Shown one piece after another: positions 6,737 through 11,331 of a stretch of 11,331 nt of DNA (position 1 is its first letter; the number at the start of each line of letters is the position of its first letter). This DNA is from Chloroflexota bacterium (GTDB taxonomy: Bacteria; Chloroflexota; UBA4733), in the NCBI GenBank assembly GCA_023489405.1, contig JAMDCW010000071.1, positions 1 through 11,331 on the forward strand. Reading direction: 5' to 3'. Under the pieces are notes generated by a model. It ran no database searches, had not been told where the DNA came from, and saw nothing but the letters and a program-made list of their open reading frames with translations. The translations under genes and the position numbers were made by a program.

Positions 6737-8520
6737 AAGCGAGAAGCCTCGTTGGCTCGCTCGAAGAGTTTGATCGACCGGTTGATGTTCGTGGCACGAC
6801 ACAGCGCTTTTTAGGGTACATCGGTGTTTATCGCGTCCAAATTATCCTCGTGATTCTGGGGAGCATTGGACTTTCCCTGCTGACGCTGCTTCCAGCTATT
6901 CTCACACGGTACATCGTAGACGACTTCATCCCACAGAGTAATATCGTGCGCGTTACTCAGATCGGCGTGCTCTTGGCAGTAGGTTATGCCGTGCGCACCT
7001 ATCTCGTGGTGACGAATCAGTACCTCATCACATGGGTAGGTCAGCAGCTTGTCTACGATCTTGGAAAAGAGCTCTTCGAACACGTGCAGCACCTGCCGAT
7101 GAGTTTCCATGAGCGTATGGAGACTGGACAGATTATGTCACGAATTACGAATGATGTGGGCTCGTTGCAGCAGGCGTTGCTTGGGGGAGCAGTGACATCA
7201 GTCGTGAGCATCATCAACCTGGTAGTGTACTTAGCTGTCCTGGTTGTGCTGAATTGGCAGATGACGTTGCTGATTTTGGTAACAGTTCCGGCATTGGTCG
7301 TCACGAGCATCATCATTTCCTCACAACTACGGCTGCGATTCCGAGAGGCGCAAGCGCGTGTTGCCGAGGTGACGGCGGCACTTGAGGAAGGTGTAACTGG
7401 TGTACGGGCGACGAAGGCATTCGCCCGTGAGGACTACAGCATTGCGCAGTTTGCAGCGACGACGCATGCGAACTACGTTGTTTCCGTAAAGGCTGGGGAG
7501 CTGCAGTCGATCTATGGACCGATTACGCAAGTGATTGGCGGCTTGGGCACGGCGTTGATTCTGGGAATCGGCGGGGCAGAGATTCTGCAGAATCAGTTTA
7601 CGCTTGGCGAGCTTGTGGCCTTTCTAAGCTATGTCACACTGTTTTTCCAGCCGATTACTCAGCTCACCACGGTGAATAACACGCTGCAGCAAGCGCTCGC
7701 TTCTGCAGACCGTGTATTTCAATTCTTGGATGAGCGGCCGGAAGATTTGGACCCGCCGGATGCAGAAGAGTTGGGTACAGTACACGGGCAGGTTGATTTT
7801 CACCACGTGTTTTTTGGCTACACGCCAGAGCAGACAGTGTTGAACGATATTGATCTGCATGTACACCCTGGTGAGGTTATCGCCTTGGTAGGCACTACTG
7901 GAGCGGGGAAGACGAGCCTGGTCAACCTGATTCCGCGGTTCTATCAGGCTACGTCTGGGAGGGTGGAGATCGATGGGCACGATGTCACACGCGTCAAGCT
8001 TGACTCGCTACGCGCCCAGATTGCGGTGGTGCTGCAGGAGACGTACCTTTTTGGAGGATCGGTTCGACAGAATATCGCTTTTGCACGACCAGAGGCAACA
8101 ATGGAAGAGATCATGGCGGCAGCGCAAGCAGCGAATGCGCATGAGTTCATCATGCGTTTGCCCGATGACTACGAGAGTGATGTGGGGCAAGGTGGTGGGA
8201 AGCTGTCGCGGGGAGAGCGGCAGCGATTGGCAATTGCGCGTGCCTTGCTCGCCGATCGCCCGATTCTCATCCTAGACGAGGCGACTTCCGATGTTGATCG
8301 GGAGACGGAGGCGTTGATTCAGATGGCACTGGAACGGGTGATGCGCGGGCGGACGACGTTCGTCATCGCCCATCGACTTGCGACGGTTCAGAAGGCTGAT
8401 CGTGTGCTGGTGATGGAACATGGACGCATCATCGAGCAAGGAAACCATGAGGAGTTGCTCGCCCGTGGTGGGACGTACGCTCGCCTCCATACACAGCAGT
8501 TTGCTGAGGCTGGAAGCTAG
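6733..8520 (+). CDS. ABC exporter half-transporter, subunit 2 (membrane domain fused to ATPase)
   Basis: The partner of the preceding half-transporter, 595 residues with the same domain order: a short N-terminal extension (about 30 residues), six transmembrane helices, then an ATPase domain. The coupling motif SFHERMETGQIMSRITNDV mirrors subunit 1. ATPase motifs: Walker A GTTGAGKTS (387-395), Q-loop Q435 in LQETYLF, signature LSRGE (491-495) rather than LSGGQ, Walker B D515 with catalytic E516, D-loop SDVD and H-loop H547. The GTG start at 6733 overlaps the upstream TGA as GTGA. The changed signature faces the Walker A of subunit 1 in the dimer, so that site may be the weaker one, although both Walker B glutamates are kept. 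The gene ends 6 nt from the convergent oxidoreductase gene. Confidence 0.92.
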   Translation: MKARSLVGSLEEFDRPVDVRGTTQRFLGYIGVYRVQIILVILGSIGLSLLTLLPAILTRYIVDDFIPQSNIVRVTQIGVLLAVGYAVRTYLVVTNQYLITWVGQQLVYDLGKELFEHVQHLPMSFHERMETGQIMSRITNDVGSLQQALLGGAVTSVVSIINLVVYLAVLVVLNWQMTLLILVTVPALVVTSIIISSQLRLRFREAQARVAEVTAALEEGVTGVRATKAFAREDYSIAQFAATTHANYVVSVKAGELQSIYGPITQVIGGLGTALILGIGGAEILQNQFTLGELVAFLSYVTLFFQPITQLTTVNNTLQQALASADRVFQFLDERPEDLDPPDAEELGTVHGQVDFHHVFFGYTPEQTVLNDIDLHVHPGEVIALVGTTGAGKTSLVNLIPRFYQATSGRVEIDGHDVTRVKLDSLRAQIAVVLQETYLFGGSVRQNIAFARPEATMEEIMAAAQAANAHEFIMRLPDDYESDVGQGGGKLSRGERQRLAIARALLADRPILILDEATSDVDRETEALIQMALERVMRGRTTFVIAHRLATVQKADRVLVMEHGRIIEQGNHEELLARGGTYARLHTQQFAEAGS

Positions 8521-8526
8521 GGTATA

Positions 8527-9528
8527 TCAGCGCAGCGTGACGACGCTGCGTGTTTCCGAAGCCTCATAGAGTGCGAGGGCTACATCGACGGCGATGCGGG
8601 CTGATTCGCCCGTAATTTCCGGATCGCGGTTGTTATCGATAGCTTCAATGAGATCGTGCACATGATACTCGTGGCCTTGCCGGCTAGTTGCATCACTTTC
8701 GAAGGTGAGCTGTTCGCCACGGACCTCGACGAATGGCTGAGAACCTTGAAGGATGATATTGCCTTCGGTACAGTGGATGCCGATGTGGTGAGGGAGGCGG
8801 CTGCGTGAACTGCTGGTGGCGTAGAGAATGGAGGCGAGGGCGCCGCTGGCGAAGTGTAAAGAGCCGGCGATGGTATCTTCTGCTTCGATGGCACGTGCTA
8901 GGTGATCGGCAAAGCCGGCTACTTCTACGACAGGTTCGCCGATGAGCCACAGAAGGAGGTCAAGGGAGTGGATGCCTTGATTCATGAGGCATCCACGATC
9001 ATAGCGGAGAGTGCCGCGCCAATCGGCGGTGCGATAGTACTCGGGCGAGCGGTAGTCCTTACCGCTGAGGTCAGCGTAGAGAATGCGGCCAAAAGCACCA
9101 GCGGTGAGCATCGCTTTGAGGCGGCGATGGAGGGGATGTGTCCGCTGTTGGAAGACGCAGCCAAGCTTGACGCCGACAGTGTGGACGTTCTTGATGAAAG
9201 CGTCCATACGGCTGTGGTCGATATCCAAGGGTTTTTCGCAGAGGATGTTCTTGCCTGCTCGGGCGGCTTCAATACCGCAGTGAGCGTGGAGTCCGCTTGG
9301 AGTACAGATGCTGACACAGTCGATCTCAAGGCTCGAGAGGAGTTCATCTATGGACTCTGTAGCGAATTGGGCTCCGAATTGGTCTTTGAGGTGTTCGGCT
9401 TTTACCAGATCGATATCGCAGACACCGACGAGGCGCGCTTGTGGTGCATTGGCCAAAACGGCGCGGGCATGAGAGGAGGCGATGACGCCACAGCCAATAA
9501 TTCCCCAACCAAAGACGTTGCTGGTCAA
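8527..9528 (-). CDS. Gfo/Idh/MocA-family oxidoreductase
   Basis: A probable NAD(P)-dependent sugar or sugar-derivative dehydrogenase, cytoplasmic, 333 residues. The N-terminal Rossmann fold shows GWGIIGCGVIASSHARA (7-23) and the acidic residue of VCDID (36-40) after the second strand. CTPSGLHA and CEKPLD follow, with E98-K99-P100 the family's hallmark. In the C-terminal domain DWRGTLRYDRGCLMNQGIH ends at H187, with N183 and D190 around it; this NQGIHxxD pattern is common in nucleotide-sugar and inositol-type members. The exact substrate is not identifiable. The start is TTG at 9528, supported by the GGAAGGGA site 5 nt upstream. An AGTATA at 9573-9578 (TATACT on the coding strand) could be a -10, but no good -35 accompanies it, so the gene may have its own promoter or be read from dnaE, 87 nt upstream. 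Confidence 0.88.
   Translation of the reverse strand: MTSNVFGWGIIGCGVIASSHARAVLANAPQARLVGVCDIDLVKAEHLKDQFGAQFATESIDELLSSLEIDCVSICTPSGLHAHCGIEAARAGKNILCEKPLDIDHSRMDAFIKNVHTVGVKLGCVFQQRTHPLHRRLKAMLTAGAFGRILYADLSGKDYRSPEYYRTADWRGTLRYDRGCLMNQGIHSLDLLLWLIGEPVVEVAGFADHLARAIEAEDTIAGSLHFASGALASILYATSSSRSRLPHHIGIHCTEGNIILQGSQPFVEVRGEQLTFESDATSRQGHEYHVHDLIEAIDNNRDPEITGESARIAVDVALALYEASETRSVVTLR
8531..8550 (+). terminator. Hairpin at convergent gene ends, possible (bidirectional) terminator
   Basis: CGCAGCGT (8531-8538) and ACGCTGCG (8543-8550) are perfect 8-bp inverted arms around the loop GACG. The hairpin begins 11 nt after the stop of the exporter operon and is embedded in the last codons of the convergent oxidoreductase gene. 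On the plus strand it is followed by TGTTTCC, only a weak T-tract. Position and stem strength favour a terminator or RNA-end stabiliser for the ABC operon; because it is coding sequence for the opposite gene, a chance repeat cannot be ruled out. Confidence 0.5.
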
Positions 9529-9533
9529 TGAAG

Positions 9534-9541
9534 TCCCTTCC
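9534..9541 (-). promoter_or_regulatory. Ribosome binding site supporting the TTG start of the oxidoreductase
   Basis: On the minus strand GGAAGGGA lies 5 nt before TTG at 9528. No ATG in that frame is available near the Rossmann strand, so this site decides the start. Confidence 0.7.
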
Positions 9542-9615
9542 TTCTGTAGCCATGCGCTCTTTTTGCTCTGGGAGTATACGTCCTCCGCTTCGTCGGGGTA
9601 TGCACACGGTCGGTA

Positions 9616-11331
9616 TCAACTGGCGGCTGCGAGGAGTTCGTGGGGCTGATGGAAGACTTCCAGAGCATCGCGGCCAAGGAGATGCTGGATACGCTCTTCC
9701 AGGTCAAGTGACCACTGGGTACGTAGGGTGGGAGTAGCTAGCAATACCAGCCCTACGGGCGTACGGACACGCAGCTCGACGGTATCGTTCCCTGGGGCAT
9801 CACGCAAGGCGAGGGCGACCCGTTCCAGGCGCAAGCGATCGTGGAGCGGATCGTGGAGCGGAGGAATGGTAATGCGCAAGTGTCGCCGCGCTGCCGTGAC
9901 ATCGTGATCCGGAAGCCGTTCTACGGAGTCGCAGACTACCTGGTAGCTGTCGTTGCGTTGATCGAGACGTCCGGTGATGAGGAGGATGTAATTGGCCTCC
10001 CAGAGCTGACGGGTGTTTTCGTAGAGGCGAGGGAAGACGGTAACCTCGATTGTACCGCTGAGATCTTCAATGGTGGCGTAGAGCATTGGTTGTCCTGATT
10101 TTGTGGCGATGGTGCGGGAGGTTGTGAGCATACCGGCTATAGTGACCTTGGTTCCTAGGATGTCTTCAGTAATTTCGCCAATAGCAATGGTGTTGTGCTG
10201 ATGAAGACGGCTGGTCAAGGCGTTGAGGGGATGTTCACCAAAGTAGACGCCGAGGAGCTCGCGTTCCCATGAGTAGTACTGCTTGAGGTTCGTAGGGTCG
10301 CGGCGGCTAGGTGTGATAGCGAAAATTGGCGTGGGCTGTTCGTTCGCGCGGTCGAACATGCTTATTTTGCCCGCCGCTGCAGTACGTGCTGTCTGGAGTG
10401 CTAAGGTGATGATGCGGTCGATCTGGTGAAGGAGACTCGCGCGGTCACCGAAACAGTCGAGACAGCCAGCTTTGATGAGAGACTCCAGTGCTTTCTTGTT
10501 GAGGGTGCGCGCGTCAATACGCTGACAAAAGTCTTCGAGGCTAGTAAACGGACCGTTGCGTTGACGCTCGGCTACGAGGCTTTCTACGACAGAGGTGCCG
10601 ACATTCTTGATAGCGGCTAAGCCGAAGCGGATAGCGCCGTTCTCGACGGAGAAATCGGCTTCGGAGTGGTTGATATCAGGGGGCAAGACGGAGATGCCCA
10701 TACGGCGGCACTCGGCGATATCGGCTCCGAGCTTTTCTTGAGTGTCTCGATGTGAGCAAAGGACGGCGGCCATGAACTCTGCTGGAAAATGCGTCTTCAT
10801 ATAGGCAGTACGGTAGGTAACGTGGGCGTACGCCATAGTATGGGCTTTATTGAACGAGTAGCGTTGAAACGGCTCGAACAGGCGCCAGAGCTCTTCAATG
10901 ATCCCTGAAGAGTAGCCGCGTTCGAGAGCGCCAGCGACGAATGGTTCTTTTTGTTGCTGGAGCAGCTCAGCATTTTTCTTGGCGATAGCCTTGATGAATT
11001 TGTAGCCTTGCTCGGTGGTGAATCCGGCGACTTTCGTGACGATGGCCATAACTTGCTCTTGGTAGACAATGACGCCGTAGGATTCTTCGAGAATTGGCTC
11101 GAGGTCTGGATGGAGATATTGTGCTTCTACATAGCCGTTTTTAGCGGCGATGAATTTGGGAATGTTGGCCATGGGGCCAGGGCGGTAGAGGGAGATCATT
11201 GCAGAGATATCGCCAATGGTGGTGGGTTTGAGTTCCTTGAGGTATTTCCGCATGCCAGCGGATTCCAATTGAAATAGCCCAGTGGTTTCTCCGGTTTGCA
11301 GGAGAGCGAATGTAGCGGGATCGTCGTGGGG
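9616..11331 (-). CDS. dnaE: DNA polymerase III alpha subunit, C-terminal 571 residues (partial)
   Basis: Replicative polymerase catalytic subunit, cut by the window's right edge. The frame stays open to 11331, so the protein continues beyond it; no start lies inside. Numbering from the first visible residue: TGETTGLFQLESAGMRKYL at about 13-31, LYRPGPM at 47-53, the YQEQVM motif, an unusual FIKAIAKKN (112-120) where LRRAMGKKK is usual, and YSFNKAH (158-164), the conserved FNKSH-type motif. AEFMAAVLCSHRD and ECRRMGISVLPPDIN follow, then tandem helix-hairpin-helix-type sequence (IKNVG, NKKALESLIKAG). An OB-fold (about 397-440) has VTIAGML and YATIEDLSGTIEVTVFP. The catalytic aspartates and PHP domain would be upstream, outside the window. 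The length of the C-terminal half matches DnaE rather than PolC. It ends 87 nt before the oxidoreductase start. Confidence 0.93.
   Translation of the reverse strand, partial: PHDDPATFALLQTGETTGLFQLESAGMRKYLKELKPTTIGDISAMISLYRPGPMANIPKFIAAKNGYVEAQYLHPDLEPILEESYGVIVYQEQVMAIVTKVAGFTTEQGYKFIKAIAKKNAELLQQQKEPFVAGALERGYSSGIIEELWRLFEPFQRYSFNKAHTMAYAHVTYRTAYMKTHFPAEFMAAVLCSHRDTQEKLGADIAECRRMGISVLPPDINHSEADFSVENGAIRFGLAAIKNVGTSVVESLVAERQRNGPFTSLEDFCQRIDARTLNKKALESLIKAGCLDCFGDRASLLHQIDRIITLALQTARTAAAGKISMFDRANEQPTPIFAITPSRRDPTNLKQYYSWERELLGVYFGEHPLNALTSRLHQHNTIAIGEITEDILGTKVTIAGMLTTSRTIATKSGQPMLYATIEDLSGTIEVTVFPRLYENTRQLWEANYILLITGRLDQRNDSYQVVCDSVERLPDHDVTAARRHLRITIPPLHDPLHDRLRLERVALALRDAPGNDTVELRVRTPVGLVLLATPTLRTQWSLDLEERIQHLLGRDALEVFHQPHELLAAAS
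9838..9861 (-). repeat. Perfect 12-bp tandem duplication inside dnaE
   Basis: ATCGTGGAGCGG occurs twice head to tail (9838-9849 and 9850-9861). Being 12 bp it keeps the frame; on the coding strand it encodes a repeated four-residue unit, seen in PPLHDPLHDRLR. It lies in the variable region after the OB-fold, where length changes are tolerated. It looks like a recent slippage duplication. Confidence 0.7.

Noticed and set aside
8902..9531. Open frame of 209 codons on the plus strand opposite the oxidoreductase gene
   Set aside because: The minus-strand protein shows Rossmann and EKP motifs and has a good ribosome binding site; the plus-strand translation is low in recognisable structure.
9529..9615. 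Hairpin or riboswitch between dnaE and the oxidoreductase gene
   Set aside because: Only a mismatched short stem (CCCCG/CGGAGG on the minus strand) and a direct AGAGC repeat are visible; the gap is too short for a known riboswitch.

Overview
The window is an ordinary-looking bacterial chromosome segment of medium-high G+C. It has short intergenic gaps, GTG and TTG starts beside ATG, and core genes (gyrB, dnaE) mixed with transport and sugar-metabolism genes. I see no phage, insertion sequence, CRISPR array, tRNA or rRNA. The protein style (short-form GDP-mannose dehydratase, paired ABC exporters, XRE regulator with a helical C-terminus, divergent GyrB and DnaE) is compatible with a Chloroflexota-like or other deep-branching lineage, but this is a low-confidence guess from pattern memory.

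Layout. At the left edge is the N-terminal part of a GDP-mannose 4,6-dehydratase gene on the minus strand. Divergent from it is a plus-strand pair: an XRE-type helix-turn-helix regulator (359-1558), probably leaderless, then after 3 nt a ROK-family fructokinase (1562-2494) with an intact zinc site. An AT-richer gap of about 290 nt follows. It holds a doubtful 55-codon hydrophobic ORF and a good extended -10 promoter for gyrB (2789-4711). After a 213-nt gap containing a near-perfect 23-nt hairpin come two ABC exporter half-transporters (4925-6736 and 6733-8520) overlapping by GTGA, surely a heterodimer. They converge, 6 nt apart, on a minus-strand Gfo/Idh/MocA oxidoreductase (8527-9528, TTG start). 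A strong hairpin in the last codons of that gene is a plausible terminator. Upstream of it, also on the minus strand, is the C-terminal 571 residues of the DNA polymerase III alpha subunit (dnaE), running off the right edge.

How the genes relate. The fructokinase (fructose to fructose-6-phosphate) and GDP-mannose dehydratase sit at two ends of the route from fructose-6-phosphate to GDP-deoxyhexoses, but they are in separate divergent units. The ABC pair has no sequence-evident substrate. gyrB and dnaE are housekeeping genes and do not share an obvious unit with their neighbours.

I did not find a clearly new system. The points most worth a second look are GyrB ATP-pocket residues that differ from the textbook ones (while the catalytic ones are kept), the altered LRRAMGKKK motif in DnaE, the apparently leaderless regulator with repeated GATAC motifs in its promoter region, the unexplained hairpin ahead of the ABC operon, and the small hydrophobic ORF after the fructokinase gene.
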